Source: an uncultured Porphyromonadaceae bacterium (GTDB lineage: Bacteria; Bacteroidota; Bacteroidia; Bacteroidales; Muribaculaceae). Taken from it: a DNA stretch of 40,847 bases. A program made the position numbers and the translations under genes. Positions 27,748 to 37,419 of this stretch are shown one piece after another. The notes beneath the pieces were generated by a model. It had not been told where the DNA came from. It made no database searches and saw only the letters and a list, made by a program, of their open reading frames with translations. Each line of letters opens with the position of its first letter. Positions within the stretch are counted from its first letter, which is position 1. The stretch spans positions 1 through 40,847 of the forward strand of contig CAMWNT010000007.1 in the NCBI GenBank assembly GCA_947175695.1, read 5' to 3'.

Positions 27748-29073
27748 ATGATGAAACTGACTAAAACACTAACCCTATTCTCTTTGCTCGCCGCCTCACA
27801 GCTCTCAGTATCGGCCGACGCGCAGTCGCCCGGAGTTTGGAGCTATAGCGATTGCGTAGATTACGCACGGATCCACAACATCCAGCTTCAGCAGTCGATC
27901 ATCAGCCAACAGATGGCCGATTGCAATGTCGAGGAGGCAAAAGCCCAATGGCTTCCCACTCTTGACTTCTCTACTTCCCACGTCTATGGCAATTCCCCAT
28001 GGGGGGATCCCGCCAACCGCCTGACCGGAAATTTCAATCTCGGAGCGGGCTGGACGGTCTATAACGGCGGGAAGCGTGAAAATTCCATCAAGCTCGCCGA
28101 GAAGCAACGCGAAATAAGTCAGCTCGCCACAACCGATCTGTTGCGATCAATCGAGACCGATCTATTGAGCGTCTATCTCAATATCCTCTACGCACGCGAG
28201 TCGATCGACATCTATGAGGAGACCGTCGAACTCTCGCAGGCGCAGACCAACCGCGCCGAGGGATTGCTCGAAGCCGGCAAGATCTCGAAAGTTGACTACG
28301 CGCAACTGAAGGCTCAGCTTGAGCAAGACAACTATAATCTCGTCAGCGCGCGAAGCCAATATGCCACCCGCGCCATGGAGCTCAAGAAAATCCTACAGCT
28401 CGGCATCACAGATTCGATCACTGCGGCTCCCGTCGACTGGAATTCCGTCGGCATGACAGCCGAACTCCCCCCGATCGCGGAAAGCTATGCAATGGCCGTC
28501 GACACCGACGTCTTGCTCCGCTCTCTCGCTTTGCAGAGCGACGCCGCCGACCTCGATATAGCAATCGCCAAAGCGGGACGACGTCCTCAGATCAGCCTCA
28601 ACGCCGGCGTCGGCACAAGCTATGGCGTGCCGGGCGACAATTTCGGCGATCAGCTCAAATATGGTCTCGGCGAACAGATCGGGCTCTCGCTCTCTCTCCC
28701 GATCCTCGATCAGAAAAAGACCAAAGTGGCTGTGGCCACAGCCAAGCTTGCCAAAGAAAATGTGGCGCTCGACACCGACCAACGATATCTCGACCTTCAG
28801 CAGAATGTAGAATCATGGTATGTGACCACCCGCGAGGCTCAGAGTCGCTATCGCGCGGCGCTCGAACAAGAGAAAGCCGCGGCCCTCAGCAATGAGCTCG
28901 TCAACGAGCAATTCCAGCTCGGATTGGTCAACCCTGTCGAACTGCTGACCTATCACAACAGTCTGCTCGAAGCCCGGCATTCCGTGCTTCAGGCCAAATA
29001 CATGGCCCTACTCGGAATGAAAATGATCGAATTCTATCGCACCGCACTAATCACCCTCCCGGCCTCTATGTAA
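27748..29073 (+). CDS. TolC-family outer membrane efflux protein
   Basis: Signal peptide; VWSYSDCVDYARIHNIQLQQS; duplicated OEP repeats. Confidence 0.92.
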   Translation: MMKLTKTLTLFSLLAASQLSVSADAQSPGVWSYSDCVDYARIHNIQLQQSIISQQMADCNVEEAKAQWLPTLDFSTSHVYGNSPWGDPANRLTGNFNLGAGWTVYNGGKRENSIKLAEKQREISQLATTDLLRSIETDLLSVYLNILYARESIDIYEETVELSQAQTNRAEGLLEAGKISKVDYAQLKAQLEQDNYNLVSARSQYATRAMELKKILQLGITDSITAAPVDWNSVGMTAELPPIAESYAMAVDTDVLLRSLALQSDAADLDIAIAKAGRRPQISLNAGVGTSYGVPGDNFGDQLKYGLGEQIGLSLSLPILDQKKTKVAVATAKLAKENVALDTDQRYLDLQQNVESWYVTTREAQSRYRAALEQEKAAALSNELVNEQFQLGLVNPVELLTYHNSLLEARHSVLQAKYMALLGMKMIEFYRTALITLPASM

Positions 29074-29171
29074 GGGGTTAGGTGTTAGGTGTTAGGTTTT
29101 AGGTGTTAGATTTTAGATTTTAGGGTTTAGATATCAGAGTTTAGAGTTTAGATATCTGATTTTAGAGTTTA
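29071..29171. repeat. TTAGGNN element E3 (single arm)
   Basis: 14 consecutive 7-bp units 29074-29171 directly after the TAA stop. Confidence 0.9.
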
Positions 29172-29206
29172 TATTTTTCCATTTACCCCACATCCTTCAC
29201 GTTGAT

Positions 29207-30403
29207 ATGAAATTCCACTATGCATATATCGCAGCCACGGCATGCCTTATGCTCGGCTCATGCGCCAAAGACGCAAAAATCGTGTTAGAGACCGTCACTG
29301 TTGAGAGCGGCGACATCAAAGAGACTGTCACCGCCACCGGCACTCTCGAATCAGTCACTCAAGTTGATGTCGGCACGCAGGTGACCGGCATTATCGATAA
29401 GTTGTATGCCGATTATAACTCGGTGGTCAAGAAAGGTGAGCTGATTGCCGAAATCGACAAGACCGTCCTTCAGGCCGACCTCAACAGCGCCGATGCCACT
29501 CTGGAGTCGGCCAAGGTCACATATCAGTATAACCAGACAAACTATAACCGCGACAAACAGCTCTACGCCAAACAGCTCATCAGCGAATACGACTATCAGA
29601 CCTCGCTGAAAGACTATCAAGTGGCCAAGCAGGCTTATGAGAAGGCTCAGGCCGACCGTGTGCGCGCAGCCAAAAACCTCAACTATGCCGAAATCTACTC
29701 CCCTATCGACGGCATCGTCATCTCGCGTGCGGTAGAAGTCGGACAGACAGTCGTTTCCAACATGAGCGTCGCCAATCTATACACGATCGCCGACCTCGAC
29801 CATATGCAGGTTGTCGGCAATGTGGATGAGGCCGACATAGGCCAGGTGAAAGTCGGACAGCGTGTCGCCTTCACCGTCGATGCATACCCCGATGATGAAT
29901 TCGAAGGCCGCGTCACTCAGGTCAGACTCGCAGCCACTACTGAAAGCAACGTCGTCACCTATGAAGTGATCGTCTCCACCACCAACGACGACCATAAACT
30001 CATCCCGGGGCTGACGGCTAATCTCTCGATCTACGTGTTGGAAGAAAACGGCGCCATGACCATCCCGATGGCAGCCACCAAATTCACTCCCCGCGAATAT
30101 CCCGACGCGAAAGATCTCCCCGTGCCTACAGCCGCTTCTGTGGCAGCGGCCGCCAAGGCTTCGAAAACAGCGGCTTCCGACTCGACGGCTCACGTCTACG
30201 TCGTGCGCGGCGATAGCCTCTACTACACGCCGATCCGGATCGGAGCCACCAACGGAGTCAACGTCGGCGTCGCGTCGGGACTGAAAGAAGGGGATGTCGT
30301 GGCTACAGGCTATTCCACCGAGGCCGAAGAGAAAGAGGTCAAAGACGCTTCTTCGGGCGATGTCAACCCCTTCGCGCCAAAACGCCCCGGCCAGAAAAAA
30401 TAG
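29207..30403 (+). CDS. HlyD/MacA-like periplasmic adaptor subunit
   Basis: Lipobox CLMLGSCAKD; VDVGTQVTGIIDKLYADYNSVVKKGELIAEID; YSPIDGIVISRAVEVGQTV. Confidence 0.93.
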   Translation: MKFHYAYIAATACLMLGSCAKDAKIVLETVTVESGDIKETVTATGTLESVTQVDVGTQVTGIIDKLYADYNSVVKKGELIAEIDKTVLQADLNSADATLESAKVTYQYNQTNYNRDKQLYAKQLISEYDYQTSLKDYQVAKQAYEKAQADRVRAAKNLNYAEIYSPIDGIVISRAVEVGQTVVSNMSVANLYTIADLDHMQVVGNVDEADIGQVKVGQRVAFTVDAYPDDEFEGRVTQVRLAATTESNVVTYEVIVSTTNDDHKLIPGLTANLSIYVLEENGAMTIPMAATKFTPREYPDAKDLPVPTAASVAAAAKASKTAASDSTAHVYVVRGDSLYYTPIRIGATNGVNVGVASGLKEGDVVATGYSTEAEEKEVKDASSGDVNPFAPKRPGQKK

Positions 30404-30589
30404 GTTTTAGGGTTTAGGTTTTAGATTTTAGGTTTTTCATGATTAATCATGATTATTCCTGATTAATCATGATTAATCGCGGAGGAAATGCCTAAGACCC
30501 AAAACAAAAAACATAAAGTCCAAAATTCTAAAACCTAATACCTAAAATCTAAAACCTAAAAACCCCAAAACGACCTAAAACCTAAAAAA
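30400..30589. repeat. TTAGGNN dyad element E4
   Basis: Left arm 30400-30434, core 30435-30480, degenerate CCTAAAA right arm 30491-30589. Confidence 0.9.
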
Positions 30590-31336
30590 ATGACCGACCG
30601 CGAAATAATCAAAATCACCGACCTCCGACGCAACTTCCGGGTGGGCGACGAGACGGTCCACGCTCTGCGCGGATTGTCGTTCACTATACATGAAGGGGAG
30701 TTCGTCACTATCATGGGCACATCCGGCTCCGGCAAGTCGACTCTGCTCAACATCCTCGGATGTCTCGACATCCCGACCTCGGGCGACTATCTGCTCGACG
30801 GAATATCCGTTCAGAAAATGAGCAAGCCTCAGCGCGCCACAATCCGCAACCGCAAGATCGGATTCGTATTCCAGAACTACAATCTTCTGCCGAAAACAAC
30901 CTCGATCGAAAACGTCGAGCTCCCGCTGCTCTACAACGCTACATATAACGCCCGCCAACGCAAGGAGCGCGCGATTCGCGCCCTCGAGGCCGTCGGCCTC
31001 CACGACCGCCTCTATCACCGCAGCAACCAGATGTCGGGCGGACAGCAACAGCGTGTCGCGATCGCACGCGCTCTGGTCAACGATCCCGTCATAATCCTCG
31101 CCGACGAGGCCACCGGCAATCTCGACACCCGCACGTCGTTCAGTATTCTGACTCTTTTTCAGGAGCTCCACGCCCGCGGACGTACGATCATATTCGTCAC
31201 CCACAACCCCGAGCTCGCCGATTACTCTTCGCGCAACATCGTGTTGCGCGACGGAAAGATAATCTCCGACACCATCAACGAATCGCCGGCCTCGGCTCGC
31301 GAGGTCTATGAATCACTGCCTAAAGAGGAGGACTGA
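30590..31336 (+). CDS. MacB/LolD-type ABC transporter ATP-binding protein
   Basis: Walker [10 protein letters not shown], signature [15 protein letters not shown], Walker [14 protein letters not shown]. Confidence 0.95.
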   Translation: MTDREIIKITDLRRNFRVGDETVHALRGLSFTIHEGEFVTIMGTSGSGKSTLLNILGCLDIPTSGDYLLDGISVQKMSKPQRATIRNRKIGFVFQNYNLLPKTTSIENVELPLLYNATYNARQRKERAIRALEAVGLHDRLYHRSNQMSGGQQQRVAIARALVNDPVIILADEATGNLDTRTSFSILTLFQELHARGRTIIFVTHNPELADYSSRNIVLRDGKIISDTINESPASAREVYESLPKEED

Positions 31337-31337
31337 C

Positions 31338-32558
31338 ATGAGATTTTCCAACCTTATCAAAATAGCCCTCCGGGCACTCAACAACAACAAGCTCCGATGC
31401 TTTCTGACCATGCTCGGCATCATCATCGGCGTCGGATCAGTCATCACCATGCTCGCGATCGGCCAGGGATCGAAAAACAGCATCAAGGCCCAGATCTCCG
31501 AAATGGGATCCAATATGATCATGATCCATCCCGGCACCGGCCAGCGCGGAGGAGTCCGCCAGAGTTCCGACGACATGCAGACCCTCAAGGAGGAAGACTA
31601 CACGACTATCCACGACAACGCCAAGTATGTCACGGCAATCAGTCCGCAGGTCAGCAGCTCAGGCCAGTTCATCTATGGCAACAACAACTATCCTTCACAG
31701 CTGCAGGGCGTCTCGCCCGATTATCTCGAGATCCGCCAGCTGAAGATCGCCGAAGGAAGCATGTTTACCGACCACGACGTGACTACGGCAGCCAAGGTCT
31801 GTGTGCTCGGCCAGACAGTGGTCGACAATCTTTTCCCAAATGGCGAAGACCCTGTCGGAAAGGTCGTCAGGTTCAACAAAATTCCGCTGACTGTCATCGG
31901 CGTGCTCCAGGAAAAAGGCACCAACTCGATGGGGCAGGACCAGGATGATGTGGCCCTCGCCCCCTACACGACGGTCATGAAGCGTGTGCTCGCCATCGAT
32001 TATATCCAGGGACTCTTCGCCAGCGCCATCGACGAGAATCTGAGCGAAGAGGCCTCGGCCGAGATCACCGCACTCCTCCGCACCAACCATAAGCTCAAAG
32101 ACGGCGCCGACGACGATTTCAATATCCGAACCCAGCAAGAGCTGAGCGAGATGATGAGCTCCACTTCGGAGATGATGACCGTCTTGCTCGGATGTGTGGC
32201 CGGAATATCATTGCTCGTCGGCGGCATCGGCATCATGAATATTATGTATGTGTCGGTGACGGAGCGAACCCGAGAGATCGGATTGCGCATGGCTATCGGT
32301 GCGAAAGGACGTGATATCCTCGCGCAATTTCTGATAGAATCCGTCATCATCAGCATCACAGGCGGCGTAATAGGCGTTCTGCTCGGATGCCTCGCCGCAT
32401 GGATGGTCAATCTCTTTGCCCACTGGCCCGTGCAGGTGCAGCTCTCGGCCATCCTGCTCTCCTTCACCGTCTGCACCGTGACCGGCGTCTTCTTCGGTTG
32501 GTATCCGGCCCAGAAAGCCGCCAACCTCAACCCGATCGACGCCCTCCGCTACGAATAG
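31338..32558 (+). CDS. MacB/FtsX-family ABC transporter permease
   Basis: MRFSNLIKIALRALNNNKLRCFLTMLGIIIGVGSVITMLAIGQG; C-terminal GIMNIMYVSVTERTREIGLRMAIGAK. Confidence 0.95.
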   Translation: MRFSNLIKIALRALNNNKLRCFLTMLGIIIGVGSVITMLAIGQGSKNSIKAQISEMGSNMIMIHPGTGQRGGVRQSSDDMQTLKEEDYTTIHDNAKYVTAISPQVSSSGQFIYGNNNYPSQLQGVSPDYLEIRQLKIAEGSMFTDHDVTTAAKVCVLGQTVVDNLFPNGEDPVGKVVRFNKIPLTVIGVLQEKGTNSMGQDQDDVALAPYTTVMKRVLAIDYIQGLFASAIDENLSEEASAEITALLRTNHKLKDGADDDFNIRTQQELSEMMSSTSEMMTVLLGCVAGISLLVGGIGIMNIMYVSVTERTREIGLRMAIGAKGRDILAQFLIESVIISITGGVIGVLLGCLAAWMVNLFAHWPVQVQLSAILLSFTVCTVTGVFFGWYPAQKAANLNPIDALRYE

Positions 32559-32602
32559 TCCATCTTAGCTAAAGCAGCTATAGTAGCTATCTTAGCGCGA
32601 TA

Positions 32603-32660
32603 ATTGCCGCCTTTGAAAAAATAATCCGATGCCGGATCAAACCTTTTCAAGGGCGGCAAT
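32603..32660. terminator. Long nested hairpin after the macAB-like operon
   Basis: attgccgcctttgaaaa / ttttcaagggcggcaat 16/17 stem; internal atccg-atgc-cggat. Confidence 0.65.
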
Positions 32661-32873
32661 GTTATATTATCGAAAGAATGATAGAATCGTTTCATGATGT
32701 TAGGTTAGTTCTAAAGAACTTGTAAATGTCAGTATTATGGAAAACACGTTGACTGCGGCTCCCTGCGACAGGGAGCCGCAGCCGCGTTATGGCGCTCCCC
32801 CCTCCGGCGCCCTTGAGAAACTTCGATTGACAGCGGCATTTTCCTCTCACAATTCCCTTGCTCGCCTTCGCTA

Positions 32874-32904
32874 TTGCGGAGTTTCGGATTTTTTGCTAAC
32901 TTTG
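32874..32904 (+). promoter_or_regulatory. Bacteroidetes-type promoter
   Basis: TTG (32874-32876) - 20 nt - TAACTTTG (32897-32904). Confidence 0.75.
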
Positions 32905-32912
32905 CATATTCT

Positions 32913-33833
32913 ATGTCTCTACGTAATCAGATATCGACAATCGCAGCCGCGAAACTTCGCCGGGCCGCTCTCATTCTCCTCGTAGCTTTGGCAATCGGGG
33001 GGTGCTCGAAAGCCGACTCGGACGCCGAAGCCGCCGACTCGGCGGATGTGCTGGTGATCGTCGGCGATTCCGCGCTCACTCTCAGAGATGTGGAAATCCG
33101 GATCCCCCCCGGAATGACTCCCGAAGATTCCACTCTCCTCTTCAAATCGATTGTCGACGGCTGGCTCGAACGCATGCTCCTCTCCGACATCGGAGCCGCC
33201 AACATCGACGATATGGAAAGAATCAACCGGCTCGTCGAAGACTATCGAAAGAAGCTGATTGTTGCCACCTACCGCCGCAACCTTCGGGAATCCAAGTCTG
33301 ACGGAATATCCGACCGCGATGTCGAGGCCTATTATCGCGACAACATCGGCGAAATGACGCTTGAATCGCCTGTGGTCAAGGGGCTCTACGTCAAGCTCCC
33401 CTCCGATGCAGAGCGTTTGGCCGATGTGCGCCGATGGATAATGACCGCCACTTCCGACGCTATCGACAATCTCGAGAAATACGGACTCCGCGAGGCTGTG
33501 GAATACTCTTTCTTCGAAGACAGCTGGACGCCGTGGTCGACAATCGCCAGGCAGATCCCCTGGCGATTCGGCGACGCCGACGCATTCGTCAGCCGCAACC
33601 GAAACTTCGAGACCTCCTACCGCGGCATGACCTATCTCCTCCACATCTCCGCCTATCTCCCGACCGGCGAGCAGATGCCCCGCGAAGTGGCCGCGCCGAT
33701 CATACGCGAACGGCTCGAAACGCTGCGCGGCGATCAGTTCGAACAGGAACTCATAGCCAACATCTATCAGCAGGCCCTCAAGGAGGGACGCCTCCGATTC
33801 ATAGGCTATAACCCACTGACCGACAAACAATGA
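32913..33833 (+). CDS. Putative lipoprotein, peptidyl-prolyl isomerase/SurA-like
   Basis: LILLVALAIGGCSKAD lipobox; SurA N-domain-like architecture; adjacent to surA; start trimmed to MSLRNQ. Confidence 0.75.
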   Translation: MSLRNQISTIAAAKLRRAALILLVALAIGGCSKADSDAEAADSADVLVIVGDSALTLRDVEIRIPPGMTPEDSTLLFKSIVDGWLERMLLSDIGAANIDDMERINRLVEDYRKKLIVATYRRNLRESKSDGISDRDVEAYYRDNIGEMTLESPVVKGLYVKLPSDAERLADVRRWIMTATSDAIDNLEKYGLREAVEYSFFEDSWTPWSTIARQIPWRFGDADAFVSRNRNFETSYRGMTYLLHISAYLPTGEQMPREVAAPIIRERLETLRGDQFEQELIANIYQQALKEGRLRFIGYNPLTDKQ

Positions 33834-35272
33834 CCCCTCGCACGGCGCCTCGGCGCCTATCGCGAGACTATCACATATACAATCCAATTCAACCGCACGT
33901 GAAAACCAACAGACTCATCATAGCGGCCGCCGCAACGGCATCCATAGCAGCCACACTGCTCGCCGCCCCGAAGAAGAACGTCGTTGACGAAGTCGCCTGG
34001 ATCGTTGGCGATGAAGCTATCTTCCGCAGCGACGTCGAAGACCAGTACACCCAGATGCGCTCCGAGGGCATCCAGATCCCAGGCGACCCTTATTGCGTCA
34101 TCCCCGAGCAGCTCGCCGTCGAAAAGCTCTACCTCCACCAGGCCAAGATCGACACAATCGAAGCGCCGGAGACGCAGGTGCAGTCGCAGGTCGACCGACG
34201 CCTCAACTATTTCATCGCCAATCTCGGCTCGAAAGAGAAAGTGGAGCAATATTTCCGCAAGCCTATGGCCCAGCTCCGCGAGCAGCTCGTCGATCTGATG
34301 CGCAACAATTTTATCATCGAGCAGGTGCAGCAGTCGCTGACAAAGAATATCAAGGCCACTCCCCGCGAAGTGCGCAGATATTTCGACACTCTTCCGGCCG
34401 ACAGCATCCCTTACGTGCCTCTGCAGGTCGAGGCGCAGATCATCACGATCAATCCGCTTGTGCCCAGGCAGGAAGTGGAGGATGTCAAGGCGCGTTTGCG
34501 CGACTATGCCGACCGCGTCAATCGCGGCGATGCCGACTTCTCGACCCTCGCCATCATGTATAGCGAAGACGGATCGGCCCTTCAGGGCGGCGAACTCGGT
34601 TTTCACGGCAAAGCCGATTTTGTGCCTGAATTCTCAAACGTCGCCTTCAATCTCAACGACCCCAAGAAAGTGTCGCGCATCGTCGAGACCGAATTCGGAT
34701 TCCATATCATCCAGTTGATCGAAAAACGTGGCGAGCAGGTCAATGTGCGCCATATCCTCTTGCGCCCGAAAGTCAGCGATGAGGATCTCCGCAAGGCCAT
34801 CACCCATCTCGACTCCGTAGGCAACGATATCAAATCCGGCAAATACTCTTTCGAGGATGCCGCAAGATATGTGTCGCAAGACAAAGATTCGCGCTATAAC
34901 AAGGGAATCATGGTCAACCAGGCCACCGGCTCTTCCCGCTTCGAGATGCAGGATCTTCCCCCGGAAGTGGCCTCGCGCATCGAGCATATGCAGCCGGGCG
35001 ATATCTCCGAGCCTTTCCTGATGAAGGATGAGCGCAAAAACCGCGACGTGGCAGCCATTGTCCGACTGACAGCCCGCATCGACGGCCATCCGGCTTCGAT
35101 GCAGGAAGACTATAACCTGCTCAAGCAGATGTATGAAAACCATCAGGCCGAGGAGATTCTCCGCGACTGGGTGGAAAAGAAAATCAAAGAGACCTACGTA
35201 CGCATCGAAGACGGCTGGCTTCCCTGCGAGTTTAAGTATCAAGGCTGGATCAAGGAGGGCGCTTCCAACTGA
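33830..35272 (+). CDS. surA: Periplasmic peptidyl-prolyl cis-trans isomerase SurA (parvulin); GTG at 33899 is a likelier start
   Basis: VDEVAWIVGDEAIFRSDVEDQY; parvulin domain FSTLAIMYSEDGSALQGGELGFHGKADFVPEFSNVAFNL and second RHILLRPKVSDED. Confidence 0.9.
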   Translation: MTPRTAPRRLSRDYHIYNPIQPHVKTNRLIIAAAATASIAATLLAAPKKNVVDEVAWIVGDEAIFRSDVEDQYTQMRSEGIQIPGDPYCVIPEQLAVEKLYLHQAKIDTIEAPETQVQSQVDRRLNYFIANLGSKEKVEQYFRKPMAQLREQLVDLMRNNFIIEQVQQSLTKNIKATPREVRRYFDTLPADSIPYVPLQVEAQIITINPLVPRQEVEDVKARLRDYADRVNRGDADFSTLAIMYSEDGSALQGGELGFHGKADFVPEFSNVAFNLNDPKKVSRIVETEFGFHIIQLIEKRGEQVNVRHILLRPKVSDEDLRKAITHLDSVGNDIKSGKYSFEDAARYVSQDKDSRYNKGIMVNQATGSSRFEMQDLPPEVASRIEHMQPGDISEPFLMKDERKNRDVAAIVRLTARIDGHPASMQEDYNLLKQMYENHQAEEILRDWVEKKIKETYVRIEDGWLPCEFKYQGWIKEGASN

Positions 35273-35375
35273 GCGTCTTCCGTTTCGGCCGCCGACCCCG
35301 GCCAAGGACTCTTGCAGGCGTCCGGGCATTCCCGACCGCTTCGCGGAGCCTTCCCCGATTTTTTAACACCATCCG

Positions 35376-37406
35376 ATGAAACACAGCCCCCGACATGTGG
35401 TGGCGCTCCTCGCCATCGTGATCATATCTTCAATATTCGGTATTTGCCGCGACGCCTACGCCCAGTCGAAGGCCGCCGCGGCAAAATCGCATCCTGCCGG
35501 CAAGCAGAAGGATGAGTATCATCGTCCCGAGCCGACAGCTCCTTTCACACCCCAGATACCATCGTCAAATCGTCTGCGCCCCGACAAGGTGTTTCTCGAA
35601 CAGGCAGACTCGATCATCAAGCCGGCCGTAGCCGGCACCGACCGTCAGATCGTCAAGGGAAACGTACGCTTCCGCCAGATGGGCACATGGATGTATTGCG
35701 ATTCCGCATGGTATTTCCCGGAGCAGAATTCGCTCGACGCTTTCGGAAACGTCAGAATGGAGCAGGGCGACACCCTCTTCGTGTATGCCGACAAACTCTT
35801 CTATGACGGCACTTCCCGATTCGCCCGACTTCACTGCGGGCCGTCGGAGCGCGAGGTCAGGATCATCAACCGCAACGTATCGCTGACCACCGACAGCCTC
35901 GACTACGACCTGGCCGCCGAGCTGGCATGGTATTCGCGAGGCGGTGTGCTCCGCGATGAAGTCAACACGCTGACTTCGGTCTATGGCCAATACTCCCCGG
36001 CCACAAAGGATGCCGAATTCTTCCACAACGTCGTGCTCGTCGGCGAGCAGAACGATTTCCGACTGACCACCGACACGCTCTACTACAACACGGCAACCCA
36101 CATAGCCCGCATCGAGACTCCGACCGTCATCACTACAACCGAGGATGAGATTCTGACCTCCGACGGCTATTACAACACGACATCCGGTGTGGCCGAGTTG
36201 CTATCGCGCTCGATCGTCAGCCACACCGACTCGCTGAATCGCACCACGACCCTCGAAGGGGATTCGATCGTCTACGATCCGGAGACACGAATCAGCCGCG
36301 CCTTCCAGTTCAGAGGGCCCGGCAAAAACGGCAAGCCCGTGGTCATCACCGACACTGCCCGCAAGGCTGTGCTGATCGGTGGCTACGGATATTACAACGA
36401 TATGACCCGCGAGGCTATGGCCACCATCTATCCGCTGATGATGGAATATTCGCGCGGCGACACTCTCTTTCTCCGCGCCGACACTATCCTGACCCGTCTC
36501 CTTCCCCGCCCTCAACCCGCGCCCCAACTGCCGGATTCGATCGCCGCATTGGCCGCAATGACGCAGGCCGCCTCGACCGGAATTGAGGCCGAAGGCGCGG
36601 AGGCGATTGGCGAAATAGCAGGAATAGCCGAAGAGCGACACGCCGAAGAACAAAACTCCGAAGAGTCGCCGGAGGAATCCGAGACTCCGCTGACGGCCGT
36701 CGCCATACCGACCGAACCTGTCAGAATCGAGCCCGACTCCACGGCCTCAACCCAGCCGACCGACTCGATGTGGCATTACGCAAAGGCTTGGCCGCGGGCC
36801 CGATTCTTCCGCACCGACATCCAGGGCGTAGCCGACACGATCGTCTTCACAGAGATCGACTCGCTGCTGCGCCTCAAGCGCCGCCCTGTAGCCTGGAATG
36901 AGGAGCGGCAGGTGCGCGGCGACACGATCATCGTCCATCTCAACGACTCCACCGCCGACTGGGCCCATATCCCCGGCCACGCCAGGATGATGGAGCATGT
37001 GGAGGAGGATTTCTATAATCAGCTGCATGCCGACAAGATGATGATGTGGTTTGCCGACGGCACTCTCCGCCGCCTCGAAGCCGAGGGGAGCGTGGAGACA
37101 ATCATGCTTCCGCAGGAAAGCGATTCCACATTCAATCGCCTTGTGTATGCCGAAAGTTCGACGCTGTCGATCGATATGGCCGACGGCCAACTCGAGCGGC
37201 TCAAGATGTGGCCCGAAGTGTCGGGCACAGTCACCCCGCTCTTTCTCGTCAAGCGCGAAAACCAGCGGATGCTTCCCGGCGCCGTATGGCTCGACGCCAT
37301 CCGTCCGCGCCGCGAATGGTATGGCGGGCGCCTGCGTTGGGCCGACGACCTCGGCGAAGTCCCCGAAGAACTTGAACTCTATTTCAGCCGTCCCGACGAG
37401 AAATAA
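35376..37406 (+). CDS. OstA-like/LptA-like organic solvent tolerance protein
   Basis: Repeated OstA-type motifs VKGNVRFRQMGTWMYCDSAWYFPEQNSLDAFGNVRMEQGDTLFVYADKL. Confidence 0.85.
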   Translation: MKHSPRHVVALLAIVIISSIFGICRDAYAQSKAAAAKSHPAGKQKDEYHRPEPTAPFTPQIPSSNRLRPDKVFLEQADSIIKPAVAGTDRQIVKGNVRFRQMGTWMYCDSAWYFPEQNSLDAFGNVRMEQGDTLFVYADKLFYDGTSRFARLHCGPSEREVRIINRNVSLTTDSLDYDLAAELAWYSRGGVLRDEVNTLTSVYGQYSPATKDAEFFHNVVLVGEQNDFRLTTDTLYYNTATHIARIETPTVITTTEDEILTSDGYYNTTSGVAELLSRSIVSHTDSLNRTTTLEGDSIVYDPETRISRAFQFRGPGKNGKPVVITDTARKAVLIGGYGYYNDMTREAMATIYPLMMEYSRGDTLFLRADTILTRLLPRPQPAPQLPDSIAALAAMTQAASTGIEAEGAEAIGEIAGIAEERHAEEQNSEESPEESETPLTAVAIPTEPVRIEPDSTASTQPTDSMWHYAKAWPRARFFRTDIQGVADTIVFTEIDSLLRLKRRPVAWNEERQVRGDTIIVHLNDSTADWAHIPGHARMMEHVEEDFYNQLHADKMMMWFADGTLRRLEAEGSVETIMLPQESDSTFNRLVYAESSTLSIDMADGQLERLKMWPEVSGTVTPLFLVKRENQRMLPGAVWLDAIRPRREWYGGRLRWADDLGEVPEELELYFSRPDEK

Positions 37407-37419
37407 CAATCAGCCGAAA

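Noticed and set aside
37051-37419. 123-codon N-terminal extension of mutL in the ORF track
   Set aside because: It overlaps the end of the ostA-like CDS in another frame; MutL's conserved N-terminus begins at ATG 37420.
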